NCBI RefSeq assembly: GCF_900183575.1 | Contig: NZ_FXUZ01000001.1 | Coordinates: 1-64,000 of the forward strand | DNA: 64,000 bases | Direction: 5' to 3' | Source: Staphylococcus cornubiensis | GTDB taxonomy: Bacteria; Bacillota; Bacilli; Staphylococcales; Staphylococcaceae | Shown here: positions 8,456-18,972 of the stretch, piece after piece | How the letters are laid out: the number at the start of each line of letters is the position of its first letter | How positions within the stretch are numbered: the first letter of the stretch is position 1 | Made by a program: the position numbers and the translations under genes | Notes under the pieces: model-generated | Database searches by the model: none | What the model saw: only the letters and a program-made list of their open reading frames with translations | What the model was told of the DNA's origin: nothing

Positions 8456-8537
8456 TCGTTGATAATTAAGAAAACATTCCCACGCAATGACAGTCAGATA
8501 TGTTAAAATGGTATGGTGATTTTAAAGAGGTGACAAG

Positions 8538-9668
8538 ATGGATGTACGGGCATTAAAACAAGAAATCATTGATTATGCACATACAATAGGAATTAATCGT
8601 ATCGGTTTTACGACAGCTGATCCTTTTGATGAATTGAAACAAAAACTTGTGGACTATCATGCGAAAGGTTATGCATCAGGTTTTGAACCGTCTGATATCG
8701 CTTTACGCACAGAGCCGAAGTTATCCTTACCAACTGCACGCTCAATTATCGCAATTGCAGTAGGGTACCCGAATAAATTGAAAGGCGCACCAAAAAGTGT
8801 ACGCGGTGACCGTCGAGGTATGTTTGCGAGAGCGTCTTGGGGGCAAGATTACCATTCGATTATGCGACGTCGCTTAGATGATTTGGCAGCATTTATTCAA
8901 ACTAAAGTGCCGGATGTAGAGCTCATGTCAATGGTCGATACAGGTGTTCTATCTGACCGTGCCGTTGCAGAACGAGCGGGGTTAGGATTTGTAGGACGTA
9001 ACGGTTTTGTTATTAACCCAGATTTAGGAACGTGGACCTATTTAGGCGAAATGTTAGTGAGCATTCCTTTCCCACCTGATGACCCGTTACTGGATAGTTG
9101 TGGTGACTGTACGATATGTGTGGATCGTTGTCCAACAGGGGCGCTCGTCGGGAATGGTCAATTGAACAGCCAAAAATGTATAAGCTTTTTAACGCAAACG
9201 AAAGGCTATTTACCAGATGAATATCGATACAAAATCGGTAATCGTTTATATGGTTGTGATACGTGTCAACAAGTGTGTCCGAAAAATCGTGGCATTAATA
9301 CTGAACAAGACGATATACATCTAGAGCCAGAAATTTTAAAACCACGCTTAGTTCCATTGTTAAAAATGAATAATAAAACGTTTAAAAATACATTTGGACA
9401 TCTTGCGGGTGCATGGAGAGGGAAAAAGCCGATTCAACGTAATGCCATTGTCGCGCTCGCACATTTTAAAGAAGAAGCGGCAATCCCTGAACTGAAAGAT
9501 GTGGCGGAAACGGATCCTAGACCAATGATTCGTGCGACGGCCTTTTGGGCAATTGGACAAATTTTAGGTGATGCAGCGAAAGATTACGTGATGTCCCATT
9601 ACGATAATGAGCTAGAAGAAGTACAAGTAGAGATGATTAAAGGATTAGAAATGAGGAGAGATGAATAA
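8538..9668 (+). CDS. queG: epoxyqueuosine reductase
   Basis: A 376-residue protein that catalyses the last step of queuosine synthesis, reducing epoxyqueuosine to queuosine in tRNA at position 34. The N-terminal half is the cobalamin-binding QueG core, with MSMVDTGVLSDRAVAERAG. It is followed by two [4Fe-4S] motifs, CGDCTICVDRCP and CDTCQQVCP. A C-terminal HEAT-like helical repeat (about 300-376) is typical of the family and is thought to bind tRNA. GAGGTGA precedes the ATG. The stop overlaps the next start in TAATG, so queG and trmL form one translationally coupled operon of tRNA wobble-base modification. Confidence 0.95.
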   Translation: MDVRALKQEIIDYAHTIGINRIGFTTADPFDELKQKLVDYHAKGYASGFEPSDIALRTEPKLSLPTARSIIAIAVGYPNKLKGAPKSVRGDRRGMFARASWGQDYHSIMRRRLDDLAAFIQTKVPDVELMSMVDTGVLSDRAVAERAGLGFVGRNGFVINPDLGTWTYLGEMLVSIPFPPDDPLLDSCGDCTICVDRCPTGALVGNGQLNSQKCISFLTQTKGYLPDEYRYKIGNRLYGCDTCQQVCPKNRGINTEQDDIHLEPEILKPRLVPLLKMNNKTFKNTFGHLAGAWRGKKPIQRNAIVALAHFKEEAAIPELKDVAETDPRPMIRATAFWAIGQILGDAAKDYVMSHYDNELEEVQVEMIKGLEMRRDE

Positions 9669-10138
9669 TGCCAATTCATGTAGTTTTATATCAACCAGAA
9701 ATTCCTGCGAATACAGGAAATATTGCAAGAACATGTGCAGCGACCGACACACATTTACATTTAATTCGTCCACTTGGTTTTAGTACGGATGATAAAATGC
9801 TGAGACGTGCCGGTTTAGATTATTGGAAATATGTATCGATTACATATTATGACAATATTGAATCGTTTTTTGAACAAACAGAGGGCCAGTACTTTTTACT
9901 GACAAAATTTGGTTCAAAAAATCATACGTCTCAAGATTTCTCAGACGTAGAGCAAAATTATTACTTTATATTTGGAAAAGAAACGACAGGTTTACCAGAT
10001 TGGGTGAAAGATAAATATGAAAACACAGCGTTACGTATCCCAATGAATGAGAATGTACGTGCATTAAACTTATCTAATACTGCAGCGATTTTAGTGTATG
10101 AAGCATTGAGACAGCAAGATTATCCTCATTTACAATAA
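9668..10138 (+). CDS. trmL: tRNA (cytidine/uridine-34 2'-O)-methyltransferase
   Basis: A 156-residue SPOUT-class methyltransferase. Diagnostic segments are PEIPANTGNIARTCAAT near the N-terminus, IFGKETTGLP in the middle, and the knot-forming tail IPMNENVRALNLSNTAAI. TrmL methylates the ribose of position 34 in certain leucine tRNAs. It overlaps queG by one base and uses the same messenger. Length is normal for the family. Confidence 0.95.
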   Translation: MPIHVVLYQPEIPANTGNIARTCAATDTHLHLIRPLGFSTDDKMLRRAGLDYWKYVSITYYDNIESFFEQTEGQYFLLTKFGSKNHTSQDFSDVEQNYYFIFGKETTGLPDWVKDKYENTALRIPMNENVRALNLSNTAAILVYEALRQQDYPHLQ

Positions 10139-10328
10139 AACCGAACGCATTTGATAGTATTATGAATGAATTAAGTTTGGACAAGAACAATTACGTAAAA
10201 AAGGTTATAATAATCATAACGGAAAATGATCCGAATGTTCCTCATTTTTTAATGTTTTAATATATGTTTAAAATGGGTATGTAATGATTAATGTAAAAGA
10301 CGAGTAGGACAATAAGGAGTGTACGATA

Positions 10329-10928
10329 ATGGCAATGAATTTTAAAGTATTTAAAGATGCAGAAACAGCAGCAATTTTCACAGCAGATATCTTAAGAAAA
10401 CAGTTGAACAACAATCCAACATCAATTGTGGGCCTTCATTTAGATAAAGAAGAAGCCCCTGTATTCGATGCATTGAAAAAAGACGTCGATCGCCATAGCG
10501 TGGATTTCAGCCAAATTCATATTTTGGATTATGATGCGCAAAAATCATATTATCAATCATTAGGTGTTCCAGAAAAGCAAATTCATCATGTTCCAGAAGA
10601 TGAAAAAGTGGAAGAATTTATTAAGCATCACGCAAAAACGAAAGATAATAAAGGTAAATTAACATTACAAGTTGTGACAATCGATACAGAAGGTCAGATT
10701 GGTATTCCTATGAAGGATGCTTTATTACCCGCACGTGAAGTGATCGTTGTTGTAACAGGCGCAGCGAAAGCAGAACAAGTGAGAAAATTATACGAAGAAA
10801 ACGGTAATACAAGCTATATTCCGTCAGCATTAAAAACACATCGTATGGTCACAGTTGTTCTTGATGAAGCGGCTGCTCAAGGTTTACCTGAAGATGTGCG
10901 CAATTACTTTACTTCATTATACGCATAA
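10329..10928 (+). CDS. NagB-like / 6-phosphogluconolactonase-like protein of unknown activity
   Basis: A 199-residue protein. The staphylococcal homologue I recall is annotated as glucosamine-6-phosphate isomerase or a NagB/RpiA-fold protein. The segment IHILDYDAQKSYY could correspond to the NagB stretch around its active-site Asp. The NagB glycine motif GLATGSTP and the GxGxDGHIAFNEP motif are absent, and the protein is about 40-50 residues shorter than NagB. Deaminase activity is therefore doubtful; it may have a regulatory or unknown sugar-phosphate role. AAGGAG precedes the ATG, and a small gene follows 19 bases later. Confidence 0.75.
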   Translation: MAMNFKVFKDAETAAIFTADILRKQLNNNPTSIVGLHLDKEEAPVFDALKKDVDRHSVDFSQIHILDYDAQKSYYQSLGVPEKQIHHVPEDEKVEEFIKHHAKTKDNKGKLTLQVVTIDTEGQIGIPMKDALLPAREVIVVVTGAAKAEQVRKLYEENGNTSYIPSALKTHRMVTVVLDEAAAQGLPEDVRNYFTSLYA

Positions 10929-10947
10929 GAGAAGAGGTGAAGGGATA

Positions 10948-11109
10948 ATGAAGGAAGAGCAAAAGCATTATGACAATGAAATGGTTGACAGCTTTGATGA
11001 TGTCGTTGAACTTGGGAAAGAAATGGAACAAATCTCTGAAGCCAATGATGAAGAGAAGTTAAATCAATCACATGATTCAAACGTACGTTCAGATAAAGAA
11101 ACGAAATAA
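10948..11109 (+). CDS. small acidic hypothetical protein
   Basis: A 53-residue, very charged protein rich in Glu, Asp and Lys, with no membrane segment and no signal peptide. The start ATG at 10948 follows GAAGAGGTGAAGGG. A longer reading from 10855 would run inside the upstream gene in another frame and is rejected. It lies 19 bases after the NagB-like gene and is probably co-transcribed. I do not recognise a domain. Confidence 0.7.
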   Translation: MKEEQKHYDNEMVDSFDDVVELGKEMEQISEANDEEKLNQSHDSNVRSDKETK

Positions 11110-11240
11110 AGGAATAAACTAAAAAACTGAATCTAATTTGGATATTTATTTATCCTCTTATCTCTGATAGAATGCATCTAAAGAGATACTAATGTGCTAA
11201 ATGTGTATTTATATGCGGTTAGTTAAAGGGGATATTAATA

Positions 11241-11426
11241 ATGAAAGAAAGACTCATATGGTTAGGTGTATTTATAATTTGTTTATTGCTTATGATAGTT
11301 TTAAACATCAAATTTCATTTCTATTCATGGTATTCAATAGCCATAATTTTTAGTGTATGTGGTTTAATATCTTACGTTGCACTAGAAAAGAAAATAAAAA
11401 GTAAAAATAAAAAAAGAGAATACTAG
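11241..11426 (+). CDS. small two-helix membrane protein
   Basis: A 61-residue protein with hydrophobic helices at about 5-22 and 28-47, and a strongly basic tail (KKIKSKNKKREY). AAAGGGG sits 8-10 bases before the ATG. This topology is common among small membrane proteins of unknown role. No family recognised. Confidence 0.55.
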   Translation: MKERLIWLGVFIICLLLMIVLNIKFHFYSWYSIAIIFSVCGLISYVALEKKIKSKNKKREY

Positions 11427-12069
11427 ATATATTGAAAATTGTATTTTCGTTGATTCTATTTGAGTTTTGACGTAGTAAGTTGAGATATCAAAGGTAGTAA
11501 AACATAATAGTAGTCAAAATTAAGAAGGTATTATTTTAAATTATTATTAACTAGAATAATTTAGAAGTTTATTAATTTATGCAATTTTAGTGATGATTAG
11601 GACTTGTTGAATTAAATAGTCAAAACTTTTGGCTATTTTATCGATAGATTCCCATCCTAAATTTAAGAAAATAGAAATGGATGTAAATGGCCGTTCAAAA
11701 AAGTAGGAAAGTTTCAGTTTAAAGATGCTTTTTCCTGCTTTTTTATTTTTCTAAATTATATAATCGTACCTTGGTCAATCTTTGTATAGAAGTTGTTTTA
11801 TTGAACCGTTATATATAGGAATGATCCTCATTTACTTATATTTTACATAACAATAATAATATTTCAACATATTTAGTATATTTTTATTACTAAATATCCA
11901 TAAACTAAACTATGATTAAAATTTAATATTGTCGATACTTTCATCTGTATTAACAGTGTACTTATATGATATATACCATTAATGTATAATGATGGTATTA
12001 ATAGCAGATGTTAATATTTAAATATGATAAAATGAGAGCGTGTTTAAAAAATGATGAAAGGTGACACAC
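11427..12069. other. intergenic stretch with two hairpins and a palindrome over a TATAAT box
   Basis: No gene seen. Hairpins at 11614-11640 (arms AAATAGTCAAAA/TTTTGGCTATTT) and 11697-11744 (AAAAAAGTAGGAAA/TTTCCTGCTTTTTT) look like terminators. Near the 3' end, ATACCAT (11973-11979) and ATGGTAT (11992-11998) flank TATAAT (11985-11990), so this may be a repressed promoter for the membrane protein at 12070. Confidence 0.5.
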
Positions 12070-12513
12070 ATGAAGTTACATCAGAAATGGGTTACATTAA
12101 TTATAATTTCCACAATCATCAATTTACTATCAATTAAAGCTTTTCCATTGGCATTAGGCACATTGTACTTACCAGTATTGTTCAAAATTGTACAGCTACA
12201 ACTGAACTTATCCAATGGTTTAGTCGACAATGCACAATCACATGTTCAAACTTTTGTTAAAACCAATCAAAAAGGGATTGTGATTAGTGTCATTTGTTGT
12301 ATTGCAATTACTGTCGCATTAACGATTTATTTAGATGATTTTTATAGTCAATTCAGTGGTATTTTGGGTGTATTAATCCAAATTAGCCCTGTCATGATGG
12401 TGATTGGCTTAATTTTGTATATTTTGTCAGCTATCGCGGTTGTCCAAGCAGTTAAACATAAATTTATGTATGCGCAAACCGAAAATAATGAAAAAGCAAT
12501 TTCAAATGAATAA
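12070..12513 (+). CDS. membrane protein of unknown function
   Basis: A 147-residue protein with hydrophobic stretches at about 8-45, 70-90 and 100-128, and a polar C-terminal tail. Nothing points to an enzymatic motif. The ATG at 12070 is chosen because GAAAGGTG (12057-12063) serves as the ribosome binding site; the in-frame GTG at 12061 lies inside it. It stands alone between two intergenic regions with hairpins. Confidence 0.65.
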   Translation: MKLHQKWVTLIIISTIINLLSIKAFPLALGTLYLPVLFKIVQLQLNLSNGLVDNAQSHVQTFVKTNQKGIVISVICCIAITVALTIYLDDFYSQFSGILGVLIQISPVMMVIGLILYILSAIAVVQAVKHKFMYAQTENNEKAISNE

Positions 12514-12515
12514 AT

Positions 12516-12552
12516 AAGGTGCTGGGAAATTCAATTTTCTCAGGCCTTTTTA
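12516..12552 (+). terminator. probable terminator
   Basis: Imperfect hairpin starting AAGGTGCTGGGAAA and ending TTTTCTCAGGCCTT, followed by TTTTT. The stem has internal mismatches. Confidence 0.5.
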
Positions 12553-12698
12553 TTTTACTTTTAAAACACTTAAAACAAATCAAATCTGAAATTAAGAAAA
12601 AACAGCAATTGCACGTCAATGTTCATTGAATGGCGATTTCGTTTAATGCTATAATTTAAGTGACAAGAATATTCAAAAATTAAAGGGGAGCGAGAGAT

Positions 12699-14084
12699 AT
12701 GTCAGTAAGAATCGAACATGATACATTTGGTGAAATAGAGGTACCTGCAGATAAATATTGGGGTGCACAAACACAAAGAAGTAAACAAAATTTCCCAGTA
12801 GGTAAAGAGAAAATGCCTATCGAAGTCGTATATGGTTTTGCACAATTGAAACGTGCGGCTGCACTTGCCAACCATGACTTAGGAAAGTTAAGTGAAGCTA
12901 AAAAAGATGCGATTGTGCATGCATGTGATCGTATTTTAGCAGGAGAATTAGATGAACATTTCCCATTAGTCGTATGGCAAACAGGTAGTGGCACACAAAG
13001 TAATATGAATGTGAATGAAGTTGTGAGCTATGTGGCGAATGAGTATTTAAAATCTAACGGCAGTGATGAAACGATTCACCCGAATGATGATGTTAACAAG
13101 TCACAAAGTTCTAACGATACATTCCCGACAGCAATGCATGTGGCGCTTTATCATGAAGTGGAAAAACGTTTAGAACCTGCATTAAAAGGTTTACGTGAGA
13201 CATTCTACAAAAAAGAAAATGACTTTAAAGACATCATCAAAATTGGACGTACACACCTTCAAGATGCGACACCGATTACGTTAGGCCAAGAAATTAGTGG
13301 TTGGCGCTATATGTTAGATGTATGTGAAAACTTATTGGCAGAATCTAAAAAGCATATTTTAAATTTAGCTATTGGTGGGACAGCAGTTGGTACGGGGATT
13401 AATGCACACCCTGAGTTTGGTAATAAAGTAGCAGCTTACATCTCTGAAAATACAGGCTATCCATTTGTTTCATCTGAAAATAAATTCCACGCTTTAACTG
13501 CACATGATGAAGTGGTTCAATTACACGGTTCACTCAAAGCACTTGCAGCAGATTTAATGAAAATTGCGAATGATGTCAGATGGTTAGCGTCTGGACCTCG
13601 CGCTGGTTTAGCAGAGATTTCTATTCCTGAAAACGAACCAGGTTCATCAATTATGCCAGGTAAAGTAAATCCAACACAATGTGAAATGTTAACAATGGTT
13701 GCTGTACAAGTTATGGGTAACGATACAGTTGTCGGTTTCTCAAGCTCTCAAGGTAATTTCGAATTAAACGTCTTTAAACCTGTTATTTTGCATAATACAT
13801 TACAGTCCATCTATTTATTAGCAGATGGTATGAATACGTTCAATGAAAATTGTGCAGTAGGTATTGAGCCAATTCCTGAAAACATTGACAACTACTTGAA
13901 CCGTTCACTGATGCTTGTCACAGCGCTTAACCCACATATCGGTTATGAAAAAGCAGCAGCGATTGCTAAAAAAGCACATAAAGAAGGTTTAACATTAAAA
14001 GAATCTGCAATTCAGTCAGGTTATGTGACAGAAGAACAATTTGAGGAATGGATTAAGCCAGAAAACATGGTTCATCCGAAATAG
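12699..14084 (+). CDS. fumC: fumarate hydratase, class II
   Basis: A 461-residue iron-independent fumarase that interconverts fumarate and L-malate in the TCA cycle. It carries the superfamily signature [13 protein letters not shown] (about 318-330), the substrate motif [15 protein letters not shown] (about 95-109) and [16 protein letters not shown]. Length and N-terminus match the family. AAGGGGAGCGAGAG precedes the ATG. The ppx gene begins 20 bases downstream, so fumC, ppx and ppk are probably read together. Confidence 0.96.
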   Translation: MSVRIEHDTFGEIEVPADKYWGAQTQRSKQNFPVGKEKMPIEVVYGFAQLKRAAALANHDLGKLSEAKKDAIVHACDRILAGELDEHFPLVVWQTGSGTQSNMNVNEVVSYVANEYLKSNGSDETIHPNDDVNKSQSSNDTFPTAMHVALYHEVEKRLEPALKGLRETFYKKENDFKDIIKIGRTHLQDATPITLGQEISGWRYMLDVCENLLAESKKHILNLAIGGTAVGTGINAHPEFGNKVAAYISENTGYPFVSSENKFHALTAHDEVVQLHGSLKALAADLMKIANDVRWLASGPRAGLAEISIPENEPGSSIMPGKVNPTQCEMLTMVAVQVMGNDTVVGFSSSQGNFELNVFKPVILHNTLQSIYLLADGMNTFNENCAVGIEPIPENIDNYLNRSLMLVTALNPHIGYEKAAAIAKKAHKEGLTLKESAIQSGYVTEEQFEEWIKPENMVHPK

Positions 14085-14104
14085 TATGGAGGCAAGTTTT
14101 AGAC

Positions 14105-15631
14105 ATGGAACGTAACGGTTTAATAGATATTGGTTCAAACACGATTCGCTTAGTTATTTTTCAATACGATCCGAAAACAGGATTAAATGAAATTCAAAAT
14201 ATTAAAACGCCAGCAAGATTAAGTCAATATTTAGATAGTGAGCAAAATATGACACAAGAAGGGATAGATGTGTTAACGACAGCGCTTAGAAGTTTTAAAA
14301 GAGTGGCGACAGACTTTGAAGTGGAACATCTCTATCCCATTGCAACAGCAGCGATGCGTCAGTCTCGAAACCAAAAAGCGATTTTGAAACATATTCGACA
14401 AGAACTAGATCTTGAAATCATTATGATACCAGAAGAGGACGAGGCCTTTTATGGTTCTTATGCAGTCACTCATACGACAAGTATTCAAAATGGAATTACG
14501 GTCGATATTGGTGGCGGTTCAACAGAATTAACGTTATTTAAAGACAAAAAAATTAAAGAAGCTATTAGTTTTCCATTTGGTGTCGTCACGTTGACACGGA
14601 TGTTTTTTGAAGGTAAAGAGCATAATGATAAAGATGCGATTAAAAAGATGGAAAAGTTTTTGAAGAATGAATTTGGTAAGGTGTCATGGATTCAAAATCA
14701 GCACATTAACTTGGTCGGTATAGGAGGTTCTGCGCGTAACTGTGCGAGAATTCATCAGTCTTTACATCAGTATCCTATTGCAGGGGTACATGGTTACACG
14801 ATGGAAGAAAATGATTTAAAAGAAGTGTTTCAAATGCTTAAGAAATCTTCACGCGACACATTAACGACTTTGGATGGGTTGAGTCGTGATCGTGCTGACA
14901 TTATTTTACCTGCTGTATCCGTGTTTAATGTGCTGTTTGAGCTGACTGATGCGACAGCGTTCACATTTTCAAGAAAAGGGATACGTGAAGGTTTCATCAT
15001 GAATCAAATTGCTAAAAAATATCCAAATGAATTTAATAAAACCAATGTTCTACAAGATGCGTTACGCCATTTAGCCAATGAGTATAAAATTGAGGAAAGT
15101 GGAGCAAAGCAACGAGTTAAGCTTGCCGAATCGTTATTGGAACAGTTAACAAATGAGAAAAAACTCAAAGTTGACAAGCATTTAAAGCAAGTTTTTCTTG
15201 AAGCAGCGTATATTTATTATTTAGGTCGATTTATTGATTCAGATTCGAGTTCACAACATACGTATTATATTATCGCAAACTCCAGTATTAATGGGTTGTC
15301 TCATAAAGAACGTGTGAGATTGGCATTACTTGCAAGCTTTAAAAATAAAACGTTACTCAAATTATATAGTGAAGAGACAAAGTGGTTTACTGATGATGAA
15401 CTTTCAGACATTCAAGCGTTAGGTGGCATTATCAAATTTGTAAATGCTTTAAATATCTCCAATACGAATAGTGTCCAAGAAGTGACGCTACAAGCTTCAA
15501 AAGAGGGATACGACTTGTTTGTCAATTATCACGGCGAACCAATTGCCGAATCTTATCAATCAAATCGACAAAAGAAACATATAGAAAAAGTACTTAAAAC
15601 AAAGGTTAATATTGTCTTTACAAATTCTTAA
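14105..15631 (+). CDS. ppx: exopolyphosphatase (Ppx/GppA family)
   Basis: A 508-residue member of the actin/Hsp70-fold Ppx/GppA phosphatases, which release phosphate from polyphosphate ends or act on pppGpp. Visible motifs are the phosphate-1 loop LIDIGSNTIRLVIF (about 6-19) and the phosphate-2 loop TVDIGGGSTELTLF (about 135-148). A C-terminal helical HD-like region (about 310-508) is typical of long-form Ppx. It lies directly before the polyphosphate kinase gene, so synthesis and breakdown of polyphosphate are co-encoded. Confidence 0.92.
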   Translation: MERNGLIDIGSNTIRLVIFQYDPKTGLNEIQNIKTPARLSQYLDSEQNMTQEGIDVLTTALRSFKRVATDFEVEHLYPIATAAMRQSRNQKAILKHIRQELDLEIIMIPEEDEAFYGSYAVTHTTSIQNGITVDIGGGSTELTLFKDKKIKEAISFPFGVVTLTRMFFEGKEHNDKDAIKKMEKFLKNEFGKVSWIQNQHINLVGIGGSARNCARIHQSLHQYPIAGVHGYTMEENDLKEVFQMLKKSSRDTLTTLDGLSRDRADIILPAVSVFNVLFELTDATAFTFSRKGIREGFIMNQIAKKYPNEFNKTNVLQDALRHLANEYKIEESGAKQRVKLAESLLEQLTNEKKLKVDKHLKQVFLEAAYIYYLGRFIDSDSSSQHTYYIIANSSINGLSHKERVRLALLASFKNKTLLKLYSEETKWFTDDELSDIQALGGIIKFVNALNISNTNSVQEVTLQASKEGYDLFVNYHGEPIAESYQSNRQKKHIEKVLKTKVNIVFTNS

Positions 15632-15707
15632 ATAATAGCCCACTCATTTTATGTTACGCTAAATAAGGACTTACACTATGTTTTGTAGAAGATTTAATGG
15701 GGTGACA

Positions 15708-17879
15708 ATGAAAGTGACTATTGAAAAAGGAAATTTGGACCTTAACCATCCAGATTATTATAATAATCGAGAAGTCAGTTGGTTAGACTTCAATTATAGA
15801 GTATTACAAGAAGCATGTGATGACGAAAACCCATTATTAGAGCAGCTTAAGTTTATTGCGATTGGGAGCTCAAATTTAGATGAATTTTTTATGGTGCGCG
15901 TGGCGGGATTAAAAGACCAAGTGAAAATGGGATTTGATAAGCCAGAAAATAAAGCGCAATTAACGCCAGAACAACAATTAAAAGCAATTGAGAAGAAGAA
16001 TCGTCAAAATGTTGATTTTCAATATCATCGTTTCAATGCGTTAGTCGAGGAATTAAAAGCTTATGAAGTATTTTTATGCAAGCCAGATGCGTTAAATGAA
16101 TCGATGCTCGAGCAACTTGAACAAATCTTCTTAAACGATATTTTACCGACATTAACACCACTCGGCATTGATGCATATCGACCATTTCCGAAACTGAACA
16201 ATAAAACGTTAAATATTTTTGTCGATATTGATACAGGAGATGAAATTAATTCAGCTATTGTGCAAATCCCGACACTGTTAAACCGTTTTATTAAAATCAA
16301 TGAAGGTAGCCGTCAATATATCATTTTAATAGAAGATATGATTTCCTTTTTCATGGGTCATCTTTTTAAAGGATATGAAATTCTGAATACGTATACGTTT
16401 AGAATTACAAGAAATGCCGACTTAACGATTCATGAAGATGGTGCCGAAGATTTACTTATCGAAATAGAACGCTTTTTGAAAGAACGTAAAAGTGGTGCTG
16501 CAGTGAGGCTAGAAATCGATAATCGCAATCAACATGATATGAATATAGATTGGTTAATCGATACGTTAGAATTAGAACCTCAAGATGTGTATTATACGAA
16601 TGGTCCACTTGATTTAACGATGGTTTTTGAATTAGTGGATCACTTATCGCACAAATTAAAAGACTTAAAATATGAACGTTATACACCTCAAGTGCCACAA
16701 TCTTTAGGCAATGAAAATGTATATGATTTGGCATTAAAACGTGATATTTTCTTCCATCATCCGTACGAGTCATTTGATCCGATAGTTGATTTTATTACTG
16801 AAGCATCTGAAGATCCGGATACATTTGCGATTAAACAAACATTATATCGCGTGAGCAGTGATTCACCGATTATTGAAGCACTTAAAAATGCTGCAGAAAA
16901 TGGGAAGCAAGTGACGGTATTAGTGGAATTGAAGGCACGTTTTGATGAAGAAAATAACGTACATTGGGCAAAAATGTTAGAAGAAGCGGGCTGTCACGTG
17001 ATGTATGGCATGACGCACTTGAAAACACATAGCAAAATTACGTTAGTCGTTAAACGCGTGAATGGCAGTCTTGTACCATTTGTACATCTTGGTACAGGGA
17101 ATTACAACGATAAAACGGCCAAATTGTACACAGATATGGGCATTATCACAACGAACAGAGAAATTGGAGAGGACGCGATGAACTTCTTCAATTATCTGAG
17201 TGGTTATTCCATGAAGCCTGATTATCAACAATTAATCGTGGCACCATACGAAATACGCGACTTATTTATTGAACGGATTGATGAAGAAATCGAAAGTCAT
17301 CGTCAACATGGTAATGGTAAAATGATGATGAAAATGAATTCATTAACAGATAAAGCTTTGATTAAAAAGTTATACGAAGCGTCTCAAGCTGGTGTGCAAA
17401 TCAAATTAATTATTCGTGGGATTTGTTGTTTAAAACCAGGTATTCCAGGGATTAGCGAGAATATTGAAGTCGTGAGTATTGTAGGGCGTTTATTAGAACA
17501 TTCACGTATTTATTACTTCTATAACAATGGTGAAGAGAAAATTTATTTATCTTCTGCAGATATGATGACGCGAAATATGATTAAACGTGTTGAAATTTTA
17601 TTCCCAATATTAGACAAACGCATTGCGAAAAGGCTCGTTGATTTTATGGATTTACAACTTTCTGATAATCAAAAAGGGCGTTATCAAGATGCCTCAGGTG
17701 TTTATCATTATGTGAAAAATGACTTAGCGCCATTAAACTCTCAAGAATTTTTAATGCGTGAAGCACAAGAATATGGGTTGGCATTGTCCAAACAAAATAT
17801 GATTGAGACAGGGCAGCCGGTACGTGCAAAAAGAAATTGGATGGACCGTGTGAAAGGCCATCTGAAGCGAAAACAATAA
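15708..17879 (+). CDS. ppk1: polyphosphate kinase 1
   Basis: A 723-residue PPK1 that reversibly transfers ATP phosphate to polyphosphate. The N domain has [17 protein letters not shown]. The two C domains hold the active-site histidines in [12 protein letters not shown] and [19 protein letters not shown]. Both the phospho-His site and its partner seem intact. I chose ATG 15708, preceded by GGGGTGACA. An in-frame ATG at 15678 after AAGGA would add ten residues. The gene ends just before a bidirectional hairpin shared with the convergent pseudouridine synthase. Confidence 0.94.
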   Translation: MKVTIEKGNLDLNHPDYYNNREVSWLDFNYRVLQEACDDENPLLEQLKFIAIGSSNLDEFFMVRVAGLKDQVKMGFDKPENKAQLTPEQQLKAIEKKNRQNVDFQYHRFNALVEELKAYEVFLCKPDALNESMLEQLEQIFLNDILPTLTPLGIDAYRPFPKLNNKTLNIFVDIDTGDEINSAIVQIPTLLNRFIKINEGSRQYIILIEDMISFFMGHLFKGYEILNTYTFRITRNADLTIHEDGAEDLLIEIERFLKERKSGAAVRLEIDNRNQHDMNIDWLIDTLELEPQDVYYTNGPLDLTMVFELVDHLSHKLKDLKYERYTPQVPQSLGNENVYDLALKRDIFFHHPYESFDPIVDFITEASEDPDTFAIKQTLYRVSSDSPIIEALKNAAENGKQVTVLVELKARFDEENNVHWAKMLEEAGCHVMYGMTHLKTHSKITLVVKRVNGSLVPFVHLGTGNYNDKTAKLYTDMGIITTNREIGEDAMNFFNYLSGYSMKPDYQQLIVAPYEIRDLFIERIDEEIESHRQHGNGKMMMKMNSLTDKALIKKLYEASQAGVQIKLIIRGICCLKPGIPGISENIEVVSIVGRLLEHSRIYYFYNNGEEKIYLSSADMMTRNMIKRVEILFPILDKRIAKRLVDFMDLQLSDNQKGRYQDASGVYHYVKNDLAPLNSQEFLMREAQEYGLALSKQNMIETGQPVRAKRNWMDRVKGHLKRKQ

Positions 17880-17935
17880 CATTCAGTTGTATCGTCGAAT
17901 AGGCTATGATTTACAAAATGGTTGAAGCATACAAA

Positions 17936-17970
17936 AGGGGCTTGGACGTGGTGTCCGAGCCCCTGAATTT
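17936..17970. terminator. bidirectional terminator between ppk1 and the pseudouridine synthase
   Basis: A perfect 12-pair stem, AGGGGCTTGGAC/GTCCGAGCCCCT with a G-T pair, flanked by A-rich and T-rich sequence, so it can serve both convergent genes. Confidence 0.85.
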
Positions 17971-17988
17971 TTATCACAATCCGATTAA

Positions 17989-18819
17989 TTATGATTCAAT
18001 ATCATCAATTGTGACCGAAATAGGCTGTTGTGTAATAGGATGTGTGAATTCAATTTGATAACTTTCTAGCTGTAATTGTCGCAACTTCGAATCACTATAC
18101 AGTGGATCTCCTAAAACCGGATAACCGATTTCAGCGAGATGAACACGAATTTGGTGTGTTCGTCCTGTATCTAGCTTTAACATCACTTCGCAAATGCCTT
18201 CTTTAACCATTTTAGAAGAAAGAATATGCGTCACTGCACGTTGGCCCGTCGGTGATATACGGCGCTTATTTGGATGGAATTTATCCTTGCCAATCGGTAG
18301 ATCGATCGTCTGTGGCTTAATCGGCAACAAACTTTTCACTTGTGCTTTATATATACGATGAATGTCATTGTTTTCTAACATGCGATCTAATACCTTTTTA
18401 ATAAGCGGGTGTTTGGCCACGATGAGTAAGCCGACTGTTTCTTGGTCAAGACGGTGAATAGGCTCAACATACGGACGATTTAAAGTGTAAATGACATGGT
18501 TCATTAACGTGTTGCTTTCCTTTAAATCATTCGGATGTGTCTTCACGCCTTTAGGTTTATAGACAATCGCTAAAAAGTCATCTTCATAAGCAATTTGCGC
18601 ATAACGATAGCTCGGTACGTACTGGCTTTTCGCTTCTTCATCAGGAATAACAATTTCGTCACCTGTATGGACGATTGTTTGTAAATTTGCAGCTTTATCA
18701 TTCACTGTGATAGATTTTGACATATTCAGTGTATGTAAATCTTTTTTCGGTAACTGTAATGTTTTGAATATGTCTCGAATGGATTGTTCATTAAATGTGT
18801 CGGCAACTTTAAATTTCAT
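17989..18819 (-). CDS. RluA-family 23S rRNA/tRNA pseudouridine synthase
   Basis: A 276-residue RluA-type enzyme that isomerises uridine to pseudouridine in RNA. The catalytic-Asp motif is EPIHRLDQETVGLLI (about residues 115-129), and the C-terminal HQIRVHLAEIGYPVLGDPLY stretch is characteristic. The N-terminal 80 residues resemble a degenerate S4-like RNA-binding region. The start at 18819 is strongly supported by AGGAGG just upstream; the longer in-frame reading from 18882 runs through leader sequence. The exact RNA target cannot be told from the sequence. Confidence 0.9.
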   Translation of the reverse strand: MKFKVADTFNEQSIRDIFKTLQLPKKDLHTLNMSKSITVNDKAANLQTIVHTGDEIVIPDEEAKSQYVPSYRYAQIAYEDDFLAIVYKPKGVKTHPNDLKESNTLMNHVIYTLNRPYVEPIHRLDQETVGLLIVAKHPLIKKVLDRMLENNDIHRIYKAQVKSLLPIKPQTIDLPIGKDKFHPNKRRISPTGQRAVTHILSSKMVKEGICEVMLKLDTGRTHQIRVHLAEIGYPVLGDPLYSDSKLRQLQLESYQIEFTHPITQQPISVTIDDIES

Positions 18820-18972
18820 AAAATCCTCCTTAATTTCTTTTATCATAACATAAAACGAAATGGTATTGATGGTTTTATTCATTGAAACAACGTGTATAAT
18901 AAAGTTAAATGTACATTAAAACGTGAGTGATGCATTAACGTTTGATGCGATGTGAAGAGTGGAGTGACCAAA

